The notes beneath the pieces were generated by a model. The model was not told where the DNA came from and made no database searches. It worked only from the letters and a program-made list of their open reading frames with translations. Positions 8,492-17,193 of a stretch of 64,000 bases of DNA are shown here, in pieces. The DNA comes from Streptomyces sp. NBC_00237 (GTDB taxonomy: Bacteria > Actinomycetota > Actinomycetes > Streptomycetales > Streptomycetaceae): positions 62,001-126,000 of the forward strand of contig NZ_JAPEMT010000001.1 of NCBI RefSeq assembly GCF_026342435.1, read 5' to 3'. The position numbers and the translations under genes were made by a program. The first letter of the stretch is position 1. Every line of letters begins with the position of its first letter.

Positions 8492-8642
8492 ACCCTCTCC
8501 TTCTGGCTTTCTGGCTGGATGCTCGAACTCCCTTGGCGCTCCCTGCCGGTACTTCGGCCGTACGCGCCTCCGCGCCCCCTTGTTCTGGTCTTGTTCTGGT
8601 CTTGTTCTGGTCCGAACGGGTGAAGGAGCGGGGACGCAGGAA

Positions 8643-8684
8643 GGGGCGGGGAGGACCGGTGCGTACCGGTTCACTCCCCGCCCC
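8643..8684. terminator. Bidirectional terminator between convergent genes
   Basis: The outer arms GGGGCGGGGAG and CTCCCCGCCCC (11 bp) enclose an inner ACCGGT pair. It lies between the sensor-domain gene and the convergent surface-protein gene. The flanks hold a triple CTTGTTCTGGT repeat (8578-8611) and imperfect CGTACGGCC(C)TC repeats (8692-8755). Confidence 0.7.
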
Positions 8685-8753
8685 TCACAGCCGTACGGCC
8701 GTCACGCTCAGGCCCGTACGGCCCTCCCGCTCAAGCTCGTACGACCCTCACGC

Positions 8754-10181
8754 TCAAGCCTGCTGGCCCGGCTTCCTGCGCCGTACGACGAAGACCGCGC
8801 CCGCACCGAGCACAACCGCCGCGCCCGATGCGAGGGCGAGCTGCGGGGTGCCGGAGGAGCCGGTGGCGGCGAGGTTGCCCGCGTCGGTGGAGACCGGGAC
8901 GACCGACGAGTTGCCCTGCGGCGTCTTGACGTTGTCGGCGTTCTTCACGTCGCTCGGCTTCGAGTCGTCGACGTCGTCGATCTTGCTGCCCTCGGGCAGC
9001 ACCGAGAACGGGTACTCCTTGAGGGGGTTACGGATGCAGTTCTCGGGGTCGGCGATGAAGTCGCCCGAGGCGAAGGCCAGGCCCTCGGAGGACGGGGCCT
9101 TCTTGTCGACCTTGAGGCGCAGCTTGAGGTCCGCGGACTTACCGGCCGCCAGGTTGGTGATGGTGCCCGCGAACTGGCCCTCGCCGACGTCCTTCCAGTC
9201 GTTCGAACCCGCGGCGGCGGACTGGAGCTGGAGGAGGTCGTCGATGCTGGTGAAGTCGTTCTTGTTGTGGCCGTAGACCACGGCGAACGGCTTGATCTCC
9301 TTGAAGTCCTTCTTCGTGCCGTTGGCGACGTGGAGCGTGAACTCCACCGTCGTACCGGCGACGATCTTCGACGGGAGGCCGTTGAGCGTGGTGGCGAGCG
9401 CCGCGTCCTTGACGCACTTGCTCGGGTCGAAGGGGGGCTTCGGCTTCGTCGGGTCCGTGGGGTCGGTCGGGTCCGTCGGGTCCGTCGGGTCCGTGGGATC
9501 CGTCGGGTCGGTCGGGTCCGTCGGGTCGGTCGGGTCGGTCGGGTCCGTCGGGTCCGGCTTCTCCGCCTCCGCCTTGGCCGCCTCGTACGCCTTGACCGCG
9601 TCGTCGTACGTCTTCTTCGCGGTGGTCGCCGCGTTGGCCGCAGTGCCTGCACGGCTCTGCGCGTCCATGTGTCCCTTGAAGATGTTCCCCTCTTCGAACG
9701 CGAGGGTCTTGTCCGCGTCCGACTTGGCCTTGCCGGCGGCGTCGTACTTCTCCTGCGCCTTCTTGACGGCGTCCTTGGCGGCCGTGACCTCCGCCTCGGG
9801 GGTGCTCGCGGGCAGCTTGGCAAGGGCCTCCTGGGCCTTCGTCAGCGCGTCCTTGGCCTCGGTCAGCGCGGTGCCTGCGGCCTCGGCCTCTTTCTTCTTC
9901 TCGGCCACGTACTTCCGCGCCGGGCTGTCGTCATCCAGGTAGTGGTCGGCGTACGTCTTCGCCGCGTCGGCCTTGACGACGGCTTCGTCGTACGCGGTCT
10001 TCGCGTCGGCGACGGCCTTCTTGAGCTTCTCCAGCTCGGCGGGCGTCGGCTTCGGCTTCTCGTCCTGCACCTGACCGGCCGGGACCGGGTCGGCGGCGAA
10101 CGCGGGAGTGACCGACAGGAGCAGCGCGGGGGTGGCGACGGCCACGGCGACGGCCGTCGAGAGCATGCGGCGTATCTTCAC
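8754..10181 (-). CDS. Sortase-anchored surface protein with coiled coil and (TDP)n spacer
   Basis: A signal peptide (VKIRRMLSTAVAVAVA... ending AFA-A) is followed by an Ala/Lys/Glu-rich coiled-coil region (residues about 45-190) and eleven TDP/DPT repeats (about 215-250). A beta-rich domain of about 190 residues then precedes LAATG, a hydrophobic helix and RRRKPGQQA. LAxTG is the recognition motif of Streptomyces class E sortases, so the protein is expected to be linked to peptidoglycan. The GTG at 10181 is chosen because the signal peptide begins there. The overall layout (rod, rigid spacer, folded head, anchor) suggests a surface-exposed adhesin or structural protein; no enzymatic motif is visible. 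Confidence 0.82.
   Translation of the reverse strand: MKIRRMLSTAVAVAVATPALLLSVTPAFAADPVPAGQVQDEKPKPTPAELEKLKKAVADAKTAYDEAVVKADAAKTYADHYLDDDSPARKYVAEKKKEAEAAGTALTEAKDALTKAQEALAKLPASTPEAEVTAAKDAVKKAQEKYDAAGKAKSDADKTLAFEEGNIFKGHMDAQSRAGTAANAATTAKKTYDDAVKAYEAAKAEAEKPDPTDPTDPTDPTDPTDPTDPTDPTDPTDPTDPTDPTKPKPPFDPSKCVKDAALATTLNGLPSKIVAGTTVEFTLHVANGTKKDFKEIKPFAVVYGHNKNDFTSIDDLLQLQSAAAGSNDWKDVGEGQFAGTITNLAAGKSADLKLRLKVDKKAPSSEGLAFASGDFIADPENCIRNPLKEYPFSVLPEGSKIDDVDDSKPSDVKNADNVKTPQGNSSVVPVSTDAGNLAATGSSGTPQLALASGAAVVLGAGAVFVVRRRKPGQQA
9447..9551 (-). repeat. 9-bp tandem repeat encoding (Thr-Asp-Pro)n
   Basis: About eleven units of the type GTCCGTCGG/GTCGGTCGG run in frame inside the surface-protein gene and encode a rigid Pro-Thr spacer. 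Units alternate between CC and CG variants, indicating duplication of multi-unit blocks. Confidence 0.75.
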
Positions 10182-10433
10182 GCGGGCCCTTTTCTGGGAA
10201 GGGGGTCTCCGGTCGCAGAGACCTCGAAGGGAAGAAGAAGGGAAAGAAGGTGGGGGCGTCGCCGCGGAGTGAGGTCTCACGCGGGCGGCGCGGCCCCGTG
10301 ATCGTACGACCGGAGAACGGGCCGGAGAAGGGAAATTTCACGCCCTACGGGGTGTCCCGCCGACAACTGCTTGAACGAACGCGGTCATTCGCGACAGTTG
10401 CCCACGGGGCGTGAGTTTTCTCTGTGAGGTGAT

Positions 10434-11228
10434 TCATAGGGCGTGGTGGGGCTGTGGGGGGCCAGTGGGGCTGGTGTGTTCGGCGGGCCGGGGCGGAGGG
10501 GTGGATGCTCCTGCCTTCCTCAGCGGCGGGTGCCCTGCCTTCCTCTGCGGTCGTACGGCCCTGAAGACCGCCGCCGCGAGCAGCGCCCCCAGCACCGGTG
10601 CCACCAGATACGCGACCAGGTGCGCGGTCTGCCCCGACCACAGCGCCGGGCCGAACTGCCGCGCCGGATTGACCGCTCCCCCGGTCACCGGGCCGAGGCC
10701 CACGATCGCCCCCGCCACACTCGCGCCCATCAGCGGCGGCAGCGCCCGCGCCACCCTCGGGGCGATCAGCGCGTACGCCGCGAGCAGCATCATCGCGGCC
10801 ATCGCCACGGCTTCCAGGACGAGTACGGTCGCGCCGCCCCAGGTCTCCCCCGGGGCCACCGCCGCCGTGTCGGCCATCGGCCCCCACACGGCCCGGCCAA
10901 GACCCATGCCCAGGGCCGAGCCCGCCAACTGCGCCGCGACGAAGGGAAGTACGGCCCGGCCGGGCAGTTCGCGCAGGGCCCACAGGCCGACCGTGACCGC
11001 CGGATTGAGGTGTCCTGCGGTGAACCGTTGTGCGGCGGGCGACATCACGAGGGCGATCGCCGCGCCGACCGCCAGCGCGACACCGGCCAGCCGGAGGGTG
11101 GGGTCGGGGGCCGCCCCCACCGCCGGGGAGTCGGGCGCGAGGAGCCACCGTACGGCGGTGACGACCAGGAAGAGGAGCGCCGCCGTCAGGACCAACTCGG
11201 CTACCGCGTAACGCAGTTGGTTTCTCAC
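10434..11228 (-). CDS. Aquaporin / MIP-family channel
   Basis: This is a six-helix channel of the plasma membrane with the two half-helix NPA motifs intact: HLNPAVTVG (residues 75-77) and GGAVNPARQFGPAL (187-189). The aromatic/arginine filter Arg follows the second NPA directly, as in the family. The GTG start overlaps the wrbA stop in a GTGA junction, so translation is coupled. The C terminus extends by about 35 Pro/Arg-rich residues. Co-transcription with a quinone reductase suggests a role in redox or osmotic stress, possibly hydrogen peroxide or glycerol passage; the substrate cannot be read from sequence. Confidence 0.9.
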   Translation of the reverse strand: MRNQLRYAVAELVLTAALLFLVVTAVRWLLAPDSPAVGAAPDPTLRLAGVALAVGAAIALVMSPAAQRFTAGHLNPAVTVGLWALRELPGRAVLPFVAAQLAGSALGMGLGRAVWGPMADTAAVAPGETWGGATVLVLEAVAMAAMMLLAAYALIAPRVARALPPLMGASVAGAIVGLGPVTGGAVNPARQFGPALWSGQTAHLVAYLVAPVLGALLAAAVFRAVRPQRKAGHPPLRKAGASTPPPRPAEHTSPTGPPQPHHAL

Positions 11229-11890
11229 CCCGCGCTCTCCTCCGTGCGCGTTCCCGCCAGCAGCCGGGAGGTGACGGTGGCCAGGCGCTCGCCCTGGTAG
11301 CGGGCGGCCTCCAGGGTCTCGGCGCCCGGCTCGCCGCCGCGCGAGACGAAGGTGGTGCCGTACGGGTTCCCGCCCGCGGCGGAGACGGCGGGGCTGGTGA
11401 AGCCGGGCGGGACGATCAGCGTGCCCCAGTGGTACATCGTGTTGTAGAGGGCGAGCAGGGTCGACTCGTTGCCGCCGTGCGGGTTGGACGTCGAGACGAA
11501 GCCGGTGACGGGCTTGTCGGTGAAGACGCCGCTCGCCCAGAGGCCGCCGGTGCTGTCGAGGAACTGCTTGAGCTGCGAGGAGACGTTCCCGTAGCGGGTC
11601 GGGGTGCCGAAGGCGTACGCGTCGGCCCAGCGCAGGTCGTCGAGGGTGGCGACCGGTATGTCGCGGGTCGCGTCGGCGTGCGCGCGCCAGGCCGGGTTGG
11701 CGTCGAGGGCCGCGTCGGGGGCGAGCTCGGCGACCCGCAGGAGGCGGACCTCGGCACCGGTCTTGGCGGCACCCTCGGCGAGGGCCTGGGCGAGGTGGTG
11801 GACGCTGCCGGTGGCCGAGTAGTAGACGACGGCGATCTTGGCGGGGGCGGCGGTGACGGGGGCGGTGGCGGTGGGGGCGGTGGCGGTCAT
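11225..11890 (-). CDS. wrbA: NAD(P)H:quinone oxidoreductase, type IV (WrbA)
   Basis: This flavodoxin-fold FMN enzyme reduces quinones by two electrons, avoiding semiquinone radicals. Diagnostic segments are VVYYSATGSVHHLA (FMN phosphate loop), GTPTRYGNVSSQLKQFLD and the NPHGGNESTLL loop. A 15-residue Ala/Thr extension precedes the core. The ATG at 11890 has GGAGG nine bases upstream. It is the first gene of a coupled pair with the aquaporin and is divergent from a TetR gene. The intergenic region contains three copies of a palindrome, two close to this start, so control by that TetR protein is very likely. Confidence 0.92.
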   Translation of the reverse strand: MTATAPTATAPVTAAPAKIAVVYYSATGSVHHLAQALAEGAAKTGAEVRLLRVAELAPDAALDANPAWRAHADATRDIPVATLDDLRWADAYAFGTPTRYGNVSSQLKQFLDSTGGLWASGVFTDKPVTGFVSTSNPHGGNESTLLALYNTMYHWGTLIVPPGFTSPAVSAAGGNPYGTTFVSRGGEPGAETLEAARYQGERLATVTSRLLAGTRTEESAG

Positions 11891-11927
11891 GACGGGTCCT
11901 CCGGGAGATGGCGACGGTCCGCACTCC

Positions 11928-12027
11928 AACCGGATTGCTATCCGGTTGAGTTGACGTCGATGACGTTAAGCGGATGACTATCCGGTTGGCAAGAGCCTGT
12001 GCAGACCAAGTGGATAGCTGTCCGTTT
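11928..12027. promoter_or_regulatory. Triple TetR operator between wrbA and tetR
   Basis: Three related 20-bp inverted repeats share CGGAT-N4-ATCCG. The first, at 11928-11947, is perfect (AACCGGAT-TGCT-ATCCGGTT). The second, at 11968-11987, has one mismatch. The third, at 12008-12027, is weaker (AAGTGGAT-AGCT-GTCCGTTT) and ends 18 bases before the TetR start codon. The centres are 40 bp apart, close to four helical turns. They are the expected binding sites of the TetR protein at 12045. Confidence 0.82.
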
Positions 12028-12044
12028 CGGGTACGCTCCCGGCC

Positions 12045-12821
12045 ATGAACGAGCCCGAGAACACTCCCGGCGGCCCCGCGACCGGAGACGGCGGCTCCCC
12101 GCCCGGCGACCCCGCGACCGGAGACAGCGGCTCCCCGCCCGGTAACCCCGCGACCGACGGTCCCGGTTCCGGCAGCGCAGGCCCCGTCGTCCCGCCGCCC
12201 GCGGGCCGTTCCGTACTGCCGCTGGCCGAGGGGCCGCCGCCCGAGCGGGCCGACGCCGCCCGCAACCGGCGCCGCATCCTCGACGCCGCCGCCGAGATCG
12301 TGGCCGCGAAGGGCCCGTCGGCCCTCACCATGAACGCGGTCGCACACGCCAGCGGGATCGGCGTCGGCACCGTCTACCGGCGCTTCGGCGACGTCCAGAA
12401 GCTGCTGTACGCCCTGCTCGACGACCGGGAGCAGCGGTTCCAGTCGGCGTTCATGGCCGGGCCGCCCCCACTGGGCCCGGACGCCCTGCCCGCCCCTCCG
12501 ACGACGCCCTCGGTACGGTTGCGGGCCTTCCTCCACGCCCTCGCGGACCACACGGTCGAGAGCGAGGAAATGCTGCTGGCCGCCGACAGCGCGGCACCGC
12601 AGGGCCGGTACCGCACGGCCCCGTACCTGACTTTGCACACGCACACCGCGATGCTGGTGGGCCAGATCCAGCCACAGGCGAACGCCGCACTGGTGGCCCA
12701 TCTGCTCCTCGCGACGCTCTCGCCGAGCATCGTCCAGCACTTGCACGAGGATCGCGGTGCGACGGCGGCGCAGATCAAGGAGGGCCTCGACCAACTCCTC
12801 GCGCTGCACCTGACGGACTGA
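12045..12821 (+). CDS. TetR family regulator of the wrbA-aquaporin unit (inferred)
   Basis: The DNA-binding domain lies at residues about 70-120 (NRRRILDAAAEIV ... ASGIGVGTVYRRFGD) with a TetR C-terminal domain after it. The first 65 residues are a Pro/Gly-rich repeat (GDPATGD/GNPATD units) not usual for TetR proteins; an internal start is possible but no better ribosome site is seen. It is divergent from wrbA. Three matching palindromes in the shared intergenic region suggest it represses both wrbA and itself. The inducer is unknown; quinone or other electrophile is plausible given the target. Confidence 0.88.
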   Translation: MNEPENTPGGPATGDGGSPPGDPATGDSGSPPGNPATDGPGSGSAGPVVPPPAGRSVLPLAEGPPPERADAARNRRRILDAAAEIVAAKGPSALTMNAVAHASGIGVGTVYRRFGDVQKLLYALLDDREQRFQSAFMAGPPPLGPDALPAPPTTPSVRLRAFLHALADHTVESEEMLLAADSAAPQGRYRTAPYLTLHTHTAMLVGQIQPQANAALVAHLLLATLSPSIVQHLHEDRGATAAQIKEGLDQLLALHLTD

Positions 12822-12885
12822 CGCGGACTCATACGGACTGACGCGGCCCCGTACGCACTGACGCGGACTCATACGGGCTGATGCG
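12816..12885 (+). repeat. 20-bp tandem repeat (3.5 copies)
   Basis: Units at 12816, 12836 and 12856 share NACTGACGCGG and a (T/G)ACG end, with a half copy at 12876. The array starts inside the last codons of the TetR gene, so the 3' end of that gene seems to have been amplified into the intergenic region. Confidence 0.7.
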
Positions 12886-13097
12886 AGGGCGCTGCCGGGA
12901 GCCCCTCAGGAGGCACGCACACCCCAACCGCTGCCATGCACACCCCGGGCGACACAAGAGCGCCATTCAGCCGTTGTCACGTGCGTCTCCGCACACCCGT
13001 CCGCACACTCGGTCACGTGAGTATTCGGAAAAGCATTCCCAGACGCCCATGGAATCGCTAACTTCCCCTCACATTTGTTCGCACCGAGAGGACTCCT

Positions 13098-14663
13098 GTG
13101 AACGCTTCATCCCGCAGTCGCAGATCCATGGCCGCCCTGGCGTCCCTGGCGATCGCCACGCCCCTCCTGCTGGCGGCCGCCACCCCTGCCGCCGCGCAGC
13201 GCGACGGCTCCGACCCCGCGAAGGACGCCGCCAAGCTGGCCAAGCAACTGGTGAAGGACTCGTCAGGGCCGGGCGCATTCCAGCACTTGAAGCAGTTCCA
13301 GGCGATATCGGACTCGGCGGGAGGCAACCGCGCCGCCGGTTCGCTGGGCCACGACGCCTCCGGCGCGTACGTCTTCAGCCTGCTGAAGAACGCGGGCTAC
13401 GACGTCCACTACGAGAAGTTCAACTTCGTCTCGATCACGACGCAGGCCCAGAAGCTGAAGGTCGTCTCGCCCGCGCCGCGCGACGTGAACATCATCGCGA
13501 TGTCGTACACGAAGTCGACTCCTGTCGGTGGCCTGAACGCGACCCTCGCGAACGTCCCGGTCGACGACACGACCGGCTGCGAGATCGGCGACTACGCGGC
13601 CGGATTCACCGGCAAGATCGCCCTCATCAAGCGCGGCGGCTGCTCCTTCGCGCAGAAGCAGGCCGTCGCCGCCGAGGCGGGCGCGGTCGGCGCGATCATC
13701 TACAACAACGTGCCCGGCACGCTCAACGGAACCCTCAACAGCGCCGCCGAGGGCAAGCTGCCCACCGGCGGCATCACCCAGGCCGACGGTGAGGCGCTGG
13801 CCGCCGACATCGCCAAGGGCCCGGTCACGATCAACCTGGAGATCCGCCAGCTCCAGGAGAACAAGACCACCCGCAACGTCATCGCCGAGACCAAGGGCGG
13901 CAACGCCGCCAACACGGTGATGCTCGGAGCCCACCTGGACTCGGTCCCCGAGGGCCCCGGCATCAACGACAACGCCTCGGGCTCCGCCGGTCTCATCGAG
14001 GTCGCCCTCAAGCTCGCCAAGGCCACCAAGAACGGCAAGCAGCCCGCCAACAAGGTGCGCTTCGCCTGGTGGTCGGCGGAGGAGCTGGGCCTGCTCGGCG
14101 CCGAGGACTACGTCACCAAGCTCACCCCCGAGCAGCGCGCGCAGATCAAGCTGTACCTGAACTTCGACATGATCGCCTCGCCGAACTTCGGCCAGTTCGT
14201 CTACGACGGCGACGACTCGGACGGCGTCGGCTCGGGCCCGGGGCCGGAGGGTTCCGCCCAGCTGGAGAAGGGGATCAACGACTTCCTCGACAGCAAGAAC
14301 TTCCCGCACGAGGGCACCGACTTCAGCGGCCGCTCGGACTACGGCCCGTTCATCGAGGTCGGCATCCCGTCGGGCGGCACCTTCACGGGCGCCGAGGGCC
14401 TCAAGACGGCGGCCCAGGCGGCGAAGTTCGGCGGCACCGCCGGGGTGGCGTACGACAAGTGCTACCACTCCAAGTGCGACAACCTCTCCAACATCAATGA
14501 CCAGGCGCTCGACATCAACGTCGACGTGATCGCGAACGCGGTCGGCACGTACGCGCACGACATCAGCTCGGTCAGCAAGCCGGTCGTGTCGAAGCCGACC
14601 ACCGGCGGTGACAGCGGCAGCGGCGGCCACGCCGGTCACGACCACGAGGGCGAAACCAGCTGA
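13098..14663 (+). CDS. Secreted M28 aminopeptidase with PA domain
   Basis: This secreted zinc aminopeptidase is related to the Streptomyces griseus aminopeptidase and releases N-terminal residues from peptides outside the cell. Order: signal peptide (to about residue 34, ending AAA-Q), a linker helix, a protease-associated domain (about 130-250), and the M28 catalytic domain. Metal and catalytic residues are visible in GAHLDSV (His), INDNASG (Asp), WWSAEELGLLG (two Glu), NFDMIAS (Asp) and KCYHSKCD (His, with a likely disulfide). The tail after about residue 490 is Gly/Ser/His-rich. The GTG at 13098 is preceded by a GAGAGGA site. A strong terminator follows. Confidence 0.94.
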   Translation: MNASSRSRRSMAALASLAIATPLLLAAATPAAAQRDGSDPAKDAAKLAKQLVKDSSGPGAFQHLKQFQAISDSAGGNRAAGSLGHDASGAYVFSLLKNAGYDVHYEKFNFVSITTQAQKLKVVSPAPRDVNIIAMSYTKSTPVGGLNATLANVPVDDTTGCEIGDYAAGFTGKIALIKRGGCSFAQKQAVAAEAGAVGAIIYNNVPGTLNGTLNSAAEGKLPTGGITQADGEALAADIAKGPVTINLEIRQLQENKTTRNVIAETKGGNAANTVMLGAHLDSVPEGPGINDNASGSAGLIEVALKLAKATKNGKQPANKVRFAWWSAEELGLLGAEDYVTKLTPEQRAQIKLYLNFDMIASPNFGQFVYDGDDSDGVGSGPGPEGSAQLEKGINDFLDSKNFPHEGTDFSGRSDYGPFIEVGIPSGGTFTGAEGLKTAAQAAKFGGTAGVAYDKCYHSKCDNLSNINDQALDINVDVIANAVGTYAHDISSVSKPVVSKPTTGGDSGSGGHAGHDHEGETS

Positions 14664-14678
14664 CAGCTGAGGCATGAG

Positions 14679-14714
14679 GGTGGGGGCACGGCGGCCAACC
14701 GCCGTGCCCCCACC
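14679..14714 (+). terminator. Rho-independent-type hairpin after the aminopeptidase gene
   Basis: Perfect 16-bp arms (GGTGGGGGCACGGCGG and complement) close on CCAA. It is immediately followed by a parS site at 14718 and lies between convergent genes. Confidence 0.8.
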
Positions 14715-14717
14715 AAC

Positions 14718-14731
14718 GTTTCACGTGAAAC
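14718..14731. promoter_or_regulatory. parS site (ParB-binding)
   Basis: A perfect GTTTCACGTGAAAC, the parS consensus bound by Streptomyces ParB during chromosome segregation and sporulation. It sits intergenically between the aminopeptidase terminator and the LysR gene. Confidence 0.88.
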
Positions 14732-14743
14732 ACCTGCCGTGGC

Positions 14744-15652
14744 TCAGAGCGCCATGGGTCCGCCGTGTGCCGCGACCGCCTCCCGTACCGCCTCGATGTA
14801 CGCCTCGGAGCGGGCGTTGGTGCCGTCGGTGCGCCAGACGAGGGCCACCTCGCTGTTCGGTACGTCGGCGAGGGGGACGTAGGCGAGGTCGGGGCGGGCG
14901 TAGTACGTCGCCACCGACGCGACGACCGGGGAGACGCCCTGGCAGGCGGCGATCATCGACAGCATCTCCTGGAACGTCGACACGTCCTGACCGCGCTCCA
15001 GCACCGCCCCGCCGGGCGTGCGGCGCGGCACCTGGGCGTCCCACCAGTAGGCGGGAGCCCCGCCCGTCACGCCGAAGAAGCGCTCCCCGGCCGCCTCCTC
15101 CAGCGACACCACCTCCCGGTGGGCGAGGGGGTGATGGCACGGCACGGCCAGCACCCGGGACTCCGAGACCACGGTGGGACCGACGGTCAGGTCGGGTTCC
15201 TCGACCGGCAGCCGGGTGAAGAGCACGTCGACCTCGCCCGTACGCAGGGGGCCGAGCGGGTCGGCGAACTGCACCTCGCGCATGCGGACCTCGCAGCCGG
15301 GGGCGCGTTCCCGGAAGGTCCGCCGGATGTCGCGGGTGAGCTGACCGGCCCCGGAGCCGAGGAAGCCGACGTTCAGGACGCCGTCGATGCCGCGCGCGGC
15401 GGCGCGGGCGCGCTGGACGAGTGCGGTCAACTGGGCGTTCAGGGGAGCCAGTTCGGTGTGCAGTTGACGGCCCAGAGGGGTCAGGCCCACGCTACGGCTG
15501 GTGCGGTCGAAGAGCGGGGCGCCGATCTTCCGCTCCAGGCGTTTGAGGACCTGGCTGACCCGGGCCTGGGAGACCAGCAGCTTCTCGGCCGTGCGGCCGA
15601 AGTGCAGTTCGTCGGCGAGGGTCAGGAAGATCTCCGTCTCGTGCCGCTCCAT
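14744..15652 (-). CDS. LysR family transcriptional regulator
   Basis: The winged helix-turn-helix at residues 1-60 (FLTLADELHFGRTAEKLLVSQARVSQVLKRLERKIGAPLFDR) is followed by a LysR substrate-binding domain in two periplasmic-binding-protein-like lobes (about 90-300). The start is the ATG that opens MERHETEIF; an adjacent GTG one codon upstream is possible. It is divergent from the SGNH hydrolase gene 175 bp away. LysR proteins usually control the divergent gene, but the ligand and target here are only inferred. Confidence 0.9.
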   Translation of the reverse strand: MERHETEIFLTLADELHFGRTAEKLLVSQARVSQVLKRLERKIGAPLFDRTSRSVGLTPLGRQLHTELAPLNAQLTALVQRARAAARGIDGVLNVGFLGSGAGQLTRDIRRTFRERAPGCEVRMREVQFADPLGPLRTGEVDVLFTRLPVEEPDLTVGPTVVSESRVLAVPCHHPLAHREVVSLEEAAGERFFGVTGGAPAYWWDAQVPRRTPGGAVLERGQDVSTFQEMLSMIAACQGVSPVVASVATYYARPDLAYVPLADVPNSEVALVWRTDGTNARSEAYIEAVREAVAAHGGPMAL

Positions 15653-15827
15653 CACTGCCACGCACCTCCACGCATCGCCGCCGGCCAAACCCACCGGATC
15701 AATTGAGCTGAGTTATCGATCGTTGCACGAATCGGCGTTGTTCGGGGCGGTGCTCCGGAGGATCTTTGAGGAGTCCGGTTCGAACGGCCGGGACGATCCC
15801 TGCCCCACCAACTCCCTTGGAGCCACC

Positions 15828-17129
15828 GTGCTTTCACGTGCCCGCAAGACCGCGCTCGCCGCCACCGCCGCCACCGCCGCCCTCGCCCTGAGCGCCGGAT
15901 CGACCGCCGTCGCGGTGGACCGCACGAAGGCCGCCCCGGTGACGCACAGCGCCGCCGCGAAGAAGGCCGCCACCTGGGCGGCAGCCTGGGCCGCCTCCCC
16001 GCAGCGCCCCTCCATCAGCTTCAAGCCCAACTGGTCGGAGGCCGGTTTCGACAACCACACCGTCCGCCAGGTCGTCCGCGTCACCGCGAGCGGAACACAG
16101 GCCCGCATCCGGCTCTCCAACGCGTACGGCACCTCCCCGCTCCGGGTGGAGCGCGCCACCGTGGCCCGTACGGACAAGGGCGCGGCCGTCAGAGCGGGCA
16201 CGGTCCGCGAGCTGACCTTCTCCGGACGCACGTCGGCCTCGGTCCCGGCGGGCGGGCAGCTCTCCAGCGACCCGGCCCGGCTCGCCCTCGCCTCGGGCGA
16301 ACAGGTCACCGTCACCCTCTACCTCCAGCGCACGACCGGCCCCGCGACCTTCCACGCCCAGTCCTTCACCGACTCCTACCGGGCGAGCGGCGACCACGCG
16401 TCCGACGGCTCGGCCGCAGCCTTCAAGGAGTCCACCGAGTCCTGGTACTACCTGTCGGGCGTGGACGTGAGCGGCAGGACCGGAGCGAACCAGCAACGGG
16501 GCATCGTCCTCTTCGGCGACTCCATCACCGACGGCTTCGCCTCGACCGTCAACGCCGACCGCCGTTACTCCGACGCGCTCGCGGCCCGCCTGAAGTCCCT
16601 GGGCAAGCCCCGCCCCGTCCTCAACTCCGGCATCGGCGGGAACCTGGTCCTCAACGACTCCGCCTGGTTCGGCGAGCGGGCCACCAGCCGCTTCCACCGC
16701 GACGCCCTCGACCTGCCCGGCGTCGGTACGGTCGTCGTCCTCGAAGGTCTGAACGACATCGGCTTCCAGGAGACGGACCACCCCCTCTACAAGCCCGCCC
16801 CGAACATCACCGGCACCCAACTCATCAATGGCCACAAGGAGTTGATCCGCCAGGCCCGCGCGAAGGGCGTCCGCGTCGTCGGCGCCACCCTCCTCCCCCT
16901 CGGCGGCTCCGACCACTACGGCAAGCGCGCCGCCGCAGCGAGCGACGAGTTCAACAGCTGGGTCCGCTCGTCGGGCGCATACGACGCCTACGTCGACTTC
17001 GACAAGGCCCTCGCCGACCCGGCCGACCCGGAGCGCCTCCACCCCGCCTTCGACAGCGGCGACCACCTGCACCCCAACGACGCGGGCTACCGCGCCATGG
17101 CCGAGGCCCTGAACCCCGCCGCCCTGTGA
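15828..17129 (+). CDS. Secreted SGNH/GDSL hydrolase
   Basis: A signal peptide (VLSRARKTALAATAATAALAL) is followed by a beta-rich N-terminal domain (about residues 45-210) and an SGNH esterase domain. The four blocks are visible: FGDSITDG (catalytic Ser), GIGGNLVL (Gly), EGLNDIG (Asn) and DHLHPND (Asp/His). Homologues are extracellular esterases acting on lipids, or acetyl groups of polysaccharides. The GTG at 15828 has GGAG upstream and begins the signal peptide. It is divergent from a LysR gene. Confidence 0.92.
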   Translation: MLSRARKTALAATAATAALALSAGSTAVAVDRTKAAPVTHSAAAKKAATWAAAWAASPQRPSISFKPNWSEAGFDNHTVRQVVRVTASGTQARIRLSNAYGTSPLRVERATVARTDKGAAVRAGTVRELTFSGRTSASVPAGGQLSSDPARLALASGEQVTVTLYLQRTTGPATFHAQSFTDSYRASGDHASDGSAAAFKESTESWYYLSGVDVSGRTGANQQRGIVLFGDSITDGFASTVNADRRYSDALAARLKSLGKPRPVLNSGIGGNLVLNDSAWFGERATSRFHRDALDLPGVGTVVVLEGLNDIGFQETDHPLYKPAPNITGTQLINGHKELIRQARAKGVRVVGATLLPLGGSDHYGKRAAAASDEFNSWVRSSGAYDAYVDFDKALADPADPERLHPAFDSGDHLHPNDAGYRAMAEALNPAAL

Positions 17130-17193
17130 TCCACAGGCGGTACGAGGCCGGGGGCCGGGAGGGCGGGCCCGAGGGCCGGGACGCGGTACTGCC

